From a virus, in the IMG/VR virus record IMGVR_UViG_3300035698_029931, positions 24,949 through 88,948 of that record: DNA of 64,000 nucleotides; one strand, written 5' to 3'. Within the stretch, counting starts at the first letter, position 1; every line of letters starts with the position of its first letter. The notes beneath the pieces are model-generated. The model had not been told where the DNA came from. It made no database searches and saw nothing but the letters and a program-made list of their open reading frames with translations. Positions 17,907 to 25,334 of this stretch are shown here, in pieces. The position numbers were made by a program, and so were the translations under genes.

Positions 17907-19096
17907 CCTTTAATAACTGCCAATGGTTGTAATTTAGTTACAATCTCAACTAAGTCTCGTTGATTTTCCATGACTTCATCGATATTTTTATAAGCTCCAG
18001 CTGCTTCATCAAGATCAGAAACATTTCTAATGGAATGAATAATTCCCTGATCATTTAATATTTTCATTTCATGTTCTAGGTTCAATTCTCTCTGCGCTTG
18101 TTTGCGGCCCATTGTTCTACCGGCACCGTGACTGCACGACTTGAAGGAATCTTTATTTCCTAATCCCCTAACGATATATGAAGACGTTCCTTGAGAGCCC
18201 GGAATAATACCCAATTCACCTTCATAAGCCCTTGTTGCTCCTTTCCTATGCACCATTACATTGCTTCCGAAATGATTTTCCATAGCCGCATAATTATGAG
18301 CGATGTTTATCATTGGACACGTATCCATGATTGTAACCATTCCATTTTTTACAAGCCCGACTCTAAATTCCTCAACAATTCTATCCATCATTAATCTGCG
18401 ATTTGCCTTTGCAAACTCAACGCAATACTCCATTTCTTTTCTATATAGATTTGCTTCGTCTGTATTTATCGGTAGAAAATTAAGTTCCCATGAGTCCGGA
18501 ATAAAGCTGTGCCATTCGCTATTAAGTTCCATCGCTAACTTATTGTAATATTTCGCAACCTTGTAGCCTAAATTACGACTTCCGCTATGAATCATAACCC
18601 ATATAAACCCATCTGATCCTTTTTGAATCTCTATGAAATGATTACCACCACCAAGAGTGCCTAATTGCTTACGAGCAGAATCGTAATTAGAATTTACGAT
18701 CTTCATTTCCGTTACAATTGGAAGGTCCGGCATTAATCTATCGTCCTGCTGTTCTTTCTGATGCTCAAAGCCGACCGGAACAACCTCTCTTATACGGCCC
18801 AATATTCTTTTAATATCATCGACTTCTATATGTTTTAAAGATGTTCTAACAGCAGACATTCCGCACCCAATATCTACGCCTACAAAATTTGGGACTATTG
18901 CTCTTTGAGATGCCATTACGCCACCAATAGGTGCGCCATATCCCTGATGTCCGTCCGGCATTAACGCAACATGATGAAATGCGAACGGCAGAGAAGCTGC
19001 GTTCTCAATTTGACTTAACGCACCATCCTCCATTGATCCTTCTTTTGACCATATCTTTATTGGCAACACGCACTTACCTGGCTTATAAATATACAT
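17903..19096 (-). CDS. rtcB: RNA-splicing ligase RtcB
   Basis: 397 aa, close to E. coli RtcB (408 aa). It joins RNA ends carrying 2',3'-cyclic phosphate (or 3'-phosphate) to 5'-OH ends using GTP and manganese. Family motifs in order: MPDGHQGYG, VGVDIGCGM (metal-binding Cys), GTLGGGNHFIEI, MIHSGSRN, HNYA, VHRKGATRA, and SHGAGR, whose His is the guanylylation site. It seems intact. RBS AAAGGGGAT upstream. It is flanked by tRNA-like RNA elements on both sides, so a role in tRNA/RNA repair or in maturing these RNAs is suggested. No archease gene is visible nearby. Confidence 0.93.
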   Translation of the reverse strand: MYIYKPGKCVLPIKIWSKEGSMEDGALSQIENAASLPFAFHHVALMPDGHQGYGAPIGGVMASQRAIVPNFVGVDIGCGMSAVRTSLKHIEVDDIKRILGRIREVVPVGFEHQKEQQDDRLMPDLPIVTEMKIVNSNYDSARKQLGTLGGGNHFIEIQKGSDGFIWVMIHSGSRNLGYKVAKYYNKLAMELNSEWHSFIPDSWELNFLPINTDEANLYRKEMEYCVEFAKANRRLMMDRIVEEFRVGLVKNGMVTIMDTCPMINIAHNYAAMENHFGSNVMVHRKGATRAYEGELGIIPGSQGTSSYIVRGLGNKDSFKSCSHGAGRTMGRKQAQRELNLEHEMKILNDQGIIHSIRNVSDLDEAAGAYKNIDEVMENQRDLVEIVTKLQPLAVIKG

Positions 19097-19111
19097 TTTA
19101 TCCCCTTTATA

Positions 19112-19241
19112 TTAACAGCGTAGAGCGTGGCTAGGATTTGCACCTAGCATGATACCGCGCAGTACGTTCACTAGGAAAACTGGCTGCTTGGCTCTGCCTA
19201 GTATTGCGTCTACCTTTTCCGCCACACGCCCTAGCTGTCAA
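19112..19241 (-). ncRNA. Class II tRNA-like RNA with enlarged anticodon loop, element 2
   Basis: Minus strand. It shares the outer helix of element 1 (TTGACAGC-T-AGGGCGTG with CACGCTCT-A-(C)-GCTGTTAA). The inside reads like tRNA-Leu: acceptor GGGCGTG/CACGCTC, then TGGCGGAAAAGGTAGACGC (D-arm with GG), an arm ACTAG/CTAGT, a long variable arm GTACT-GCGC-GGTAT, and a T-arm CTAGG-TGCAAAT-CCTAG. The anticodon arm closes a 23-nt loop instead of 7 nt, so no anticodon can be assigned; an intron-like insert of about 16 nt is possible. T-loop G55 is abnormal, and no CCA is encoded. Confidence 0.6.
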
Positions 19242-19248
19242 AGATCAA
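19236..19248 (-). promoter_or_regulatory. boxA-like antitermination sequence
   Basis: TTGATCTTTGACA on the minus strand, one base different from the copy before element 1. It includes the TGA stop of the 59-aa gene and leads into RNA element 2. Confidence 0.45.
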
Positions 19249-19424
19249 TTGCGATTCCAATACCAATTCAATGTGCTGTTAAACCCCAATTCCCTTATTG
19301 CATCCTGTAGCCATTCCGGTAAAAGGCACCCATTATTTTGTAGAGACAATAAAAGATATTCTTCCTTTTTATTTTGTGGGATAAAATTACAATTTCCACA
19401 TCCTAAGTTTGCAATTATTATCAT
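19245..19424 (-). CDS. Small hypothetical protein, 59 aa
   Basis: Starts ATG 19424 after GGGAGGGAC and ends TGA at 19245-19247. The product begins MIIIANLGCGNCNFIP and ends LNWYWNRN. It has three Cys, a hydrophobic start and an amphipathic middle. The family was not recognised. The good RBS and its place exactly filling the gap between the boxA-like site and RNA element 2 support a real gene. Confidence 0.6.
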   Translation of the reverse strand: MIIIANLGCGNCNFIPQNKKEEYLLLSLQNNGCLLPEWLQDAIRELGFNSTLNWYWNRN

Positions 19425-19439
19425 GTCCCTCCCACTAGC

Positions 19440-19452
19440 TGTTAAAGATCAA
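19440..19452 (-). promoter_or_regulatory. boxA-like sequence without a structured RNA
   Basis: Third minus-strand copy, TTGATCTTTAACA followed by GCTAG, identical over 17 nt to the leader of RNA element 1. Here it contains the stop of the Tad1-like gene and is followed by the RBS of the 59-aa gene instead of an RNA element. Confidence 0.4.
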
Positions 19453-19769
19453 ACCTCATGAATCCCTTCAACCCCTCTTACCTCTCTGTCTTGTGTTCTT
19501 TTATTGAGCCACATCAGAGCTTCTTCTAGTTTTATTATTGCCATAGCGTTTTCTTTACATACGAATTTGCTTGATTGATAGGCTTGAATTCTTTGCCTAC
19601 AAGCATCCATTACAGTTTCAACAAATGCTCCATTAGGTTCTCGCCTATCTGTGCCTTTTCCTAATGGTCCATCTTGCCAACTGATTGAAATTCCCGTTCC
19701 TTCGACACTTCCTCCAGTTGGATTACCATTTTCGTCTTGTGTGTTAACTGCATGATATTCTGCCAACAT
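19449..19769 (-). CDS. Acb2/Tad1-like protein, possible cyclic-nucleotide sponge
   Basis: 106 aa. The N-terminus has ISWQDGPLG. The C-terminal helical hairpin reads NGAFVETVMDACRQRIQAYQ, then SKFVCKENAMAIIKLEEALMWL and KRTQDREVRGVEGIHEV. This fits the phage family with the Acb2/Tad1 hairpin domain, whose members sequester signal nucleotides of Thoeris and CBASS defence. The conserved-looking Asn74, Arg91 and Arg95 are present. RBS AAAGGGAGGT. Whether it binds any signal is unknown; many relatives are only annotated by similarity. Confidence 0.55.
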   Translation of the reverse strand: MLAEYHAVNTQDENGNPTGGSVEGTGISISWQDGPLGKGTDRREPNGAFVETVMDACRQRIQAYQSSKFVCKENAMAIIKLEEALMWLNKRTQDREVRGVEGIHEV

Positions 19770-19781
19770 ATTTACCTCCCT

Positions 19782-19982
19782 TTAAGGTTTACATGTCCAT
19801 TTAATATGCAACTCGTTATTTTTCCATCTTTTTAATTCATCGTCCATACCCGCACTGGATAAATAATTTTTAATAGCAAAATTAATGTCTTTAGAATTAG
19901 TGCTGGAAATAGGACTAAAAACAATTTCAAGTACATCTCCATCCCACCTATGATCTATAACAAAAAACGCTCTACTTGTCAT
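19782..19982 (-). CDS. Hypothetical protein, 66 aa
   Basis: Begins MTSRAFFVIDHRWDGDVLEIVF and ends LHIKWTCKP, an alpha/beta pattern without known motifs. Strong RBS AAGGGAGGG upstream. It lies 23 nt downstream of tRNA-Glu and 12 nt upstream of the Tad1-like gene. Function unknown. Confidence 0.6.
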   Translation of the reverse strand: MTSRAFFVIDHRWDGDVLEIVFSPISSTNSKDINFAIKNYLSSAGMDDELKRWKNNELHIKWTCKP

Positions 19983-20005
19983 TCAACCCTCCCTTTTTAA
20001 ATTTG

Positions 20006-20078
20006 TGCTCCCAGCGGGATTTGAACCCACAATCCTCAGCGTGAAAAGCTGATGGCCTAACCATTAGCCCATGGGAGC
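20006..20078 (-). tRNA. tRNA-Glu (anticodon UUC)
   Basis: 73 nt with complete cloverleaf on the minus strand: acceptor GCTCCCA/TGGGAGC, D-arm GGCT-AATGGTTA-GGCC, anticodon arm TCAGC-TTTTCAC-GCTGA with anticodon TTC, variable GGATT, T-arm GTGGG-TTCAAAT-CCCGC. Discriminator A; CCA is not encoded. It lies 9 nt downstream of the helicase stop, so it is probably cut from the same transcript. Confidence 0.95.
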
Positions 20079-20087
20079 ATTCAGTCA

Positions 20088-21578
20088 TTAAAAATCTCTA
20101 TATATTATCTCGCTGGGATATCTTTTATAGATTTCCATTCGAGCATTGTGATGTTTATAAAGATATTTCGTCCCCTTATTCGTAAAATCAATAAAATAAG
20201 CTGACTTTTTGTTTTCATGTGGACGCAATAATCTACCAATTTTCTGAACTACTTCGCTATCAGCTTTAAAACCAGAAGCTAATATACCCACTTGGGCAGG
20301 AACAGTATCAACACCCTCGCCTATCACTGATGTTCCTATCAAAATATTGAATTTGTTATCATTAAAATCCTCAAGAATTTGCTTGTTCACTTTTCGTTTC
20401 CATTTGCCAGTAATAAAAACAGAACCTTCAATCTTTTCTTGCAAAATTTCTCCATGTTTAATCTCGTTTACAAAAATAATAGTAGGGACATTGTTGCTGT
20501 CAAGTTTTTGAGCAATTTCAACAATCTTATCATTATACTCTTCGTTTTGGATAAGAGCCATTTGATTTTCTTCTCTCCATTTACTCTCTATATAAGGATT
20601 ATCGTATTTATACACTATGAATTTAATGGGACTTAAAAACTTGTCGCTTATACCTTTATTAAACCCATACTCATACAAAACGTCTGACATAATAGCTTTT
20701 AATGATAAATCTGAATTATCATTTCTATAATTAGTAGCTGTGAAGCCATAACGAAAATAAATATCCTTAAATTGATTGAAATTTAATGAAGATAAGGTTT
20801 CAGCTGAGGAATGGTGAAATTCGTCTGTAATCAACATGTCGATTGATTCAAACCATTCTGCAGGTATCTTCGGTAAGGATTGATAGGTGGCCACTGTGAT
20901 ATCTTTATCAAACTGTTTTTTGCCACCTGTGATAACCCCTACGAATCTTTTACCATACAATTCAATCAATTGACTTTCAAAGATATCTAAGATATTGGAA
21001 GACGGTACCACCACAAGAGTCTTCACTCCCTTTTCTTTAATCAGTTCCTTAATGATAAGTGTCTTCCCTGTTCCAGTGGCTGCTTCTACAATTCCACGGG
21101 AGTGAATCTTTAACTTTTCTAAGATTTCTTTTTGATAATACCTTAATTTTGGTAATTTAGTGAGTTTAAGATAATTCTTTTCTTTTTCTTCGGGTTTCTT
21201 TCTAGCATCTTCTATGGTGTAATGAATCTTAAAATTTTTGAGATATTTTTCAACCATACATAAAAGACCTGTCGGGAATGAATTATTTGACCTATTGAAG
21301 AGTTTAACAATGGTAGCTTTTTCAACCCATTCTTCCAGCCTTTGTGGAGTGATATAAAGATACTTTAAAAGATCTGGTCGACTCTTCCTCAATTCTTCTT
21401 TACTGAAAATTTTGGCATCTCTATATTTCTTCTTCATTACATTACGTATGAAGACATAATCCTCTTTGCGATAAGAAAGAAGATCATTAAGATTGGAAGA
21501 TAATTCGTTGATCACATTTGGATTATTATCTCCATATTTTATAAAACAGGTGCTATTATGGATTATGATTGTTATCAT
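20088..21578 (-). CDS. uvsW: UvsW-like SF2 DNA/RNA helicase
   Basis: 496 aa. SF2 motifs in order: Walker A EAATGTGKT (about residue 160), TLVVVPS, Walker B LITDEFHH (DEFH instead of DEAH), GFTATN, and motif VI QKIGRLLRPH. The N-terminal 130 residues resemble the extra domain of T4 UvsW. UvsW unwinds branched DNA and R-loops and drives the switch to recombination-dependent replication. Upstream is a promoter-like element on the same strand. tRNA-Glu follows directly. Confidence 0.85.
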   Translation of the reverse strand: MITIIIHNSTCFIKYGDNNPNVINELSSNLNDLLSYRKEDYVFIRNVMKKKYRDAKIFSKEELRKSRPDLLKYLYITPQRLEEWVEKATIVKLFNRSNNSFPTGLLCMVEKYLKNFKIHYTIEDARKKPEEKEKNYLKLTKLPKLRYYQKEILEKLKIHSRGIVEAATGTGKTLIIKELIKEKGVKTLVVVPSSNILDIFESQLIELYGKRFVGVITGGKKQFDKDITVATYQSLPKIPAEWFESIDMLITDEFHHSSAETLSSLNFNQFKDIYFRYGFTATNYRNDNSDLSLKAIMSDVLYEYGFNKGISDKFLSPIKFIVYKYDNPYIESKWREENQMALIQNEEYNDKIVEIAQKLDSNNVPTIIFVNEIKHGEILQEKIEGSVFITGKWKRKVNKQILEDFNDNKFNILIGTSVIGEGVDTVPAQVGILASGFKADSEVVQKIGRLLRPHENKKSAYFIDFTNKGTKYLYKHHNARMEIYKRYPSEIIYRDF

Positions 21579-21906
21579 ATTTCACACTTTAATTGTTCTA
21601 ATGAAGAAAGTAAAAAACTATTTTGTGCCCTTTTATTTTTTAAAAGATTTTAGTTTGCTTCTATAACTCTACTTACCTTATGAATTTATTTAATTCTCAA
21701 TTGAATAAAACTGTATCCGAGAGTTACAAAACATTCTTTTTTTTAATAAAAAAAACAGCAAAAAACAATAAATCACTTCATTAAATGAGTTGATAAAAAC
21801 TTTAAAAGTTAAGTGGTTAAGTGAGTGAAACGGATTTTTGATATAGTTTTTCTTAACTTATTGATTTTAAAAAGAATGGGGTATAAAAAAATGAAACACT
21901 TCCTAA
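21579..21906. other. 328-nt non-coding, very AT-rich region
   Basis: Lies between the TnpB-like gene and the helicase, both on the minus strand. It holds the helicase promoter-like element (21585-21624), A/T tracts (around 21739-21763) and short palindromes such as AACTTTTAAAGTT. No open frame of note. A segment near 21878 (GGGTATAAAAAAATGAAACA) has a near copy at 57630 in another gap. It is adjacent to the 3' end of a TnpB-like gene, where true TnpB systems encode their guide RNA, but no such RNA was recognised. Confidence 0.5.
21585..21624 (-). promoter_or_regulatory. Phage promoter-like element (copy 2, helicase)
   Basis: Minus strand: AAAATAGTTTTTTACTTT and, 28 nt from the T of TAG, TTAAAGTG. 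This is a variant of the two-part element seen seven times in the window. It ends 7 nt before the helicase start codon. Confidence 0.5.
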
Positions 21907-22860
21907 TTATATGTAGTTGTGGATTGATACTTCTAATAATCCACGATTGATGAGGTTGTGTAAAAGATAATATCCAAAACATTCCTTATCTCTTATCCCC
22001 CTTAGCAATTCTTTCATATAACGAGGTCTTTTAATCTTCTTTTTGTAATTATCCGATAGATTTTTCTTGAACCTTAGAACGTCTACGATCCTTGAACAAT
22101 CTTTTTTTGATGATGTAGGTCGGATAATTTTAGTATATACATTAGTTATATTTGTGCTTATTTCCGGAACACCCTCAAAAGGGTGAATTTTTTCTGTTAT
22201 TTTTGTAGATGGATTGACGGGGGGAGGGCTTTTTTTATCGATTGTAGTCTTAATGATAAGATACAATTTCCAAGTATTGTTTTTAAAATTCTTTTTGATA
22301 AATGCCCTGACCAGTGAATATTCTTTGGGACTTGTTTTAGAATGACCGATAACTTTCGTATGACCATTTTTTTGGTCTACTTTTTGTTCGTGTTCTAATA
22401 AATCAATTTCGTTATTTTTTTCGTATCTTTTTGCCAGTTTAGGTGTTGTAACGATCCCCATTTTCATAAGTTTTTTAATGACATCTTTTCCTTCTAATGG
22501 GAAGTTTATCTTTTTAAATTTAAGCCAAGCGTCAAAGTAATTTGATTTTTCGGATTTACTTAGTTTGAATGATTGTGGTGAAAGTAATATTGGTAGGAAA
22601 ATCTTCTCATCAGAACCTCTTCGGATCACTTCATCTCGAATGAGTTGTATGGATGTTGCGTGTAAGTTTGGGAATTTTTTTCTGCATTTTTTATATAGTA
22701 TTTCGTGGTGAAATTTACGATCAACGGTTTTATTGGTTTTTATCAAGTTTGAATGTAGCTCAACAACCTCGTTGGTGTCGTTTAAAAGACTTTCTAACAA
22801 ATCTCGTTTTGCTTTTTTGGGATTTAGATTTAAGTGTAATGTAGTGTATTTTTCTTTCAT
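21907..22860 (-). CDS. TnpB-like protein without RuvC nuclease domain
   Basis: 317 aa, very basic. Residues about 1-210 follow the layout of the N-terminal half of IS200/IS605-type TnpB: a beta start (YTTLHLNLNP), helices with KFHHEILYKKCRKKFPNLHATS (about 49-70), then AWLKFKKINFPLEGKDV and the closing strand WKLYLIIKTTI. Where TnpB would begin its RuvC motif (GIDxG) the protein instead has a Pro/Ser-rich linker and an unrelated basic C-terminus (KKKIKRPRYMKELLRGIRDKE). Possible RNA- or DNA-binding regulator. Could also be unrelated; similarity is by eye only. Confidence 0.4.
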   Translation of the reverse strand: MKEKYTTLHLNLNPKKAKRDLLESLLNDTNEVVELHSNLIKTNKTVDRKFHHEILYKKCRKKFPNLHATSIQLIRDEVIRRGSDEKIFLPILLSPQSFKLSKSEKSNYFDAWLKFKKINFPLEGKDVIKKLMKMGIVTTPKLAKRYEKNNEIDLLEHEQKVDQKNGHTKVIGHSKTSPKEYSLVRAFIKKNFKNNTWKLYLIIKTTIDKKSPPPVNPSTKITEKIHPFEGVPEISTNITNVYTKIIRPTSSKKDCSRIVDVLRFKKNLSDNYKKKIKRPRYMKELLRGIRDKECFGYYLLHNLINRGLLEVSIHNYI

Positions 22861-22876
22861 CGTATTTTATAGATAC

Positions 22877-22916
22877 TCTTATAGTTGCCAAAAATCAAAA
22901 AGTAAAAAACTATTTT
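22877..22916 (-). promoter_or_regulatory. Phage promoter-like element (copy 1, TnpB-like gene)
   Basis: Minus strand: AAAATAGTTTTTTACTTT, with CTATAAGA 28 nt from the T of TAG. It is divergent from the plus-strand copy at 22927, the two being 10 nt apart, so this is the divergent control region for the accessory and chaperonin operons. Confidence 0.55.
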
Positions 22917-22926
22917 CAAAAAAGAT

Positions 22927-22966
22927 AAAATAGTTTTTTATTTTTTTGTTTCAATGGAGTAAAAGG
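22927..22966 (+). promoter_or_regulatory. Phage promoter-like element (copy 3, chaperonin operon)
   Basis: AAAATAGTTTTTTATTTTTT, with GTAAAAGG exactly 28 nt from the T of TAG. It lies 123 nt upstream of the chaperonin start, leaving a long 5' leader. Confidence 0.65.
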
Positions 22967-22995
22967 AATGCAGTTCTTTGAGAGAGCTGTTTGTG

Positions 22996-23050
22996 TGGCA
23001 GGTGGATTGGGGGTCGTTGATTTTCCATCCCCCAAGTGCGACCCTCATCC
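22996..23050 (+). promoter_or_regulatory. Chaperonin 5' leader with competing hairpins
   Basis: TTGGGGG (23007-23013) can pair with CCCCCAA (23029-23035), or GGGTCG (23011-23016) with CGACCC (23039-23044). Both stems use the same G run and exclude each other. The leader ends about 35 nt before the RBS AGGAGG. A switch or thermosensor is possible but unproven. Confidence 0.4.
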
Positions 23051-23089
23051 GCTTGTCATAAAATCGATAATAACATCATAGGAGGTCAA

Positions 23090-24811
23090 ATGGAGTCTGT
23101 AAAAGCAAAAAGGATAGTTTCTAAGCAGAGGTTTCGTGATTTGGTGATTCAAGGTGTGGGCATTTTATCAGAACCTGTAGTTGCCACATTAGGCCCAGAG
23201 GGTTTGCCAATCTTGATTCAAAGAGATGGAGCTCCGCCGTTTTTTACAAAAGACGGTGTAACAGTGGCTCGTCATACAAAAGTCAAAAATCCGTTGCTTG
23301 ATACGATAATCACTTCATTAAAAGAAAGTTCTGAAAAAACTAATGAAAAAGTTGGTGATGGAACAACAACCGCAGTGGCTTTGTCTGCCGCTATTATTCG
23401 TGAGGGGATGAAACAGATAAAATCTGGAATTGTCACTCCACAAGAATTGGTTAATGGTATTCGTAAATTAGGAGATCTGTTTCCAGCTGTTTTAGAAAAA
23501 TGGGTAAGAAAGATAAAGACAAAAGAGGAGCAGCACAATGTTGCTTATATATCAGCTAATAATGATAAAGTCATTGCAGATAAAGTTGTGGAAGCTGTTG
23601 AGATGGCAGGGGAAGACGGTTATGTTTCGCTTGAAGATGGTACTTCAAAAGAAATTAAGGTTCAGTTTGTTGAGGGATATACTTTATCGTCTGGGTGGTC
23701 TAATATCGGAGCTTATGGGACTACTTTTGTTAATAATTCTCAAAAAAATTCAGTGGACATATTGAAGCCAGCGATTCTTTTATATGATGGAGTTGTTTCT
23801 GATGTCAATGATTTGGCTAATTTCTACATTGCTTTAACAAACAACGGGACTAGACCGATTCCATTATTAATAATAGCTCATAATTTTGAGGGCGAAGCAC
23901 TTAATATGCTTATTCTCAATAAGCGTGCTGGTCAAATTGTTGGGCTTGCAAAAGTTCCTTATTTGTCAACCATCAGTAGTCGTCGTTGGCTTTTAGATGA
24001 TTTGGCAGCTTTGACGGGTGGTAAGGTTGTTGAGCATGATTCTAATGGTATTATGAAGGGAGTTTTTAGTGGTGAAAAAGTTAAGACCCTTAATGAAGGG
24101 GTGTTGGGGTGTTGTGATAAAGTGGTTATTGGTAAAAAAGATACGATAATTTATGGTGGTCATAGTGATGATGAAGAAAAGATCAAGTACAGTGACACTT
24201 TGAGAGGACAGTTGCCGGATGCTGAAAGTGAATCGGAGTTTGATGTTGATTTGATCAAAACTCGTTTATCTAAAATGTTTGGTGGTATAGTGGAAATTCA
24301 GGTGGGCGGTTCTACTGAATTGGAGGTTAGAGAGAAAAAGTACAGGGTTGAAGATGCACTCAATGCGACGCGTGCTGCAACTGAAATGGGTGTAGTTCCT
24401 GGTGGTGGGATTGTTTTTTTCAATCTAGCAGAAATTTTCTTAAAAGATTATTTAAGAGATAATGTTCATATGGCAATAGCTATTAAAGTCATGAAAGAAG
24501 CGTTAAAAGATCCCCTTAGAATTATATTGTCAAACGCTGATATTAAACCTGATGAGATAATCGGTGATCTTTTAAAGACAGTGCGGTCGCACCCTCTCAG
24601 GGGTTATGATGCGAAAAAGAAGGTTTTAGTGGAGAATATGATGGATGCAGGGATTATGGATCCTCTTAAGGTGTCAATTTTGGCTCTTAGAAGTGCGATT
24701 TCAATATCTTGTGAATTATTGTGTGGTGGTGGAATGTTGGCTTTTGATGAAGGCACTGACAATCCTTCACAATCTGACTTTTATGTTAATGAATCCAATC
24801 AGGAGGTGTAG
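23090..24811 (+). CDS. groEL: GroEL-like chaperonin (Cpn60)
   Basis: 573 aa from ATG 23090, chosen for the RBS AGGAGG at 23080-23085 (the open frame extends upstream). Cellular GroEL has about 545 aa. Key motifs: VVATLGPEGLP, ATP-binding GDGTTTA (about residue 88), GEALNMLILN, EDALNATRAATEMGVVPGGG, which holds the ATPase Asp. The end is acidic rather than a GGM tail. It should fold phage proteins such as capsid or polymerase. No GroES gene is seen in the window. Two start-region frames overlapping it are shadows. Confidence 0.93.
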   Translation: MESVKAKRIVSKQRFRDLVIQGVGILSEPVVATLGPEGLPILIQRDGAPPFFTKDGVTVARHTKVKNPLLDTIITSLKESSEKTNEKVGDGTTTAVALSAAIIREGMKQIKSGIVTPQELVNGIRKLGDLFPAVLEKWVRKIKTKEEQHNVAYISANNDKVIADKVVEAVEMAGEDGYVSLEDGTSKEIKVQFVEGYTLSSGWSNIGAYGTTFVNNSQKNSVDILKPAILLYDGVVSDVNDLANFYIALTNNGTRPIPLLIIAHNFEGEALNMLILNKRAGQIVGLAKVPYLSTISSRRWLLDDLAALTGGKVVEHDSNGIMKGVFSGEKVKTLNEGVLGCCDKVVIGKKDTIIYGGHSDDEEKIKYSDTLRGQLPDAESESEFDVDLIKTRLSKMFGGIVEIQVGGSTELEVREKKYRVEDALNATRAATEMGVVPGGGIVFFNLAEIFLKDYLRDNVHMAIAIKVMKEALKDPLRIILSNADIKPDEIIGDLLKTVRSHPLRGYDAKKKVLVENMMDAGIMDPLKVSILALRSAISISCELLCGGGMLAFDEGTDNPSQSDFYVNESNQEV

Positions 24812-24813
24812 CG

Positions 24814-25056
24814 GTGGCTCAAATTGATCAAAAAGAACTTGTTGCATTAATTATTGAAGAAATGGATTGTAAGAAAGTGTTTCAAGCAAAATGGGTTTTT
24901 GATTGTGCGTTATGTGGAGATCATGTTGACGAAGGCACTGATTTTGTATTTATAGGTGATAAGCAGAAGATTTGTGTGTCTTGTCAAGCGTATATATCTG
25001 AATTTTTTAGTGATGCGTTGCAGAGAGAAGAAGAAAAAGACGGATGTTTAAAATAG
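24814..25056 (+). CDS. Small zinc-ribbon protein
   Basis: 80 aa, GTG start at 24814 preceded by AGGAGGTG, which overlaps the end of the chaperonin gene. Two Cys pairs, CALCGDH and CVSCQAY, about 25 residues apart, make a four-Cys zinc ribbon. Its TAG stop is part of the next promoter-like element. Function unknown. Confidence 0.65.
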   Translation: MAQIDQKELVALIIEEMDCKKVFQAKWVFDCALCGDHVDEGTDFVFIGDKQKICVSCQAYISEFFSDALQREEEKDGCLK

Positions 25057-25089
25057 TTTTTTATTTTTGTTTATAAAAAGCGTAAAAGA
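25050..25089 (+). promoter_or_regulatory. Phage promoter-like element (copy 4, clamp operon)
   Basis: AAAATAGTTTTTTATTTTT, with GTAAAAGA 28 nt from the T of TAG. It lies 35 nt before the next gene and upstream of the sliding clamp and clamp loader. Confidence 0.65.
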
Positions 25090-25124
25090 AAGCAGTAGAA
25101 ATGAACTGTATTTAGGAGAAACAA

Positions 25125-25334
25125 ATGGTTAAAGAGTGTAAGCATGACATATTGATAGCGATTTCTCAGGAGGATGAAAAGTTTTTGTGTTTTGATAAAA
25201 CAAGGAGGTACAAGTGTCAGTTGTGCAGTAAGGAGATTTTGATTTTACAATATGAAGTGCGTGAATATAATGAAAGAAAATTGGAAGATGATGATAGGCA
25301 GTTAAATCTTTTTGAAAAGGAGGAAGTGAAATGA
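25125..25334 (+). CDS. Small Cys-containing protein
   Basis: 69 aa. CKH near the start and a CQLCSK motif in the middle could bind one zinc. The C-terminus is acidic and contains RQLNLFEKEE; QLNLF resembles a sliding-clamp-binding peptide (QxxLF), notable because the clamp gene overlaps its stop codon (ATGA). Start ATG after TTAGGAG. Function unknown; interaction with the clamp is inference. Confidence 0.6.
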   Translation: MVKECKHDILIAISQEDEKFLCFDKTRRYKCQLCSKEILILQYEVREYNERKLEDDDRQLNLFEKEEVK

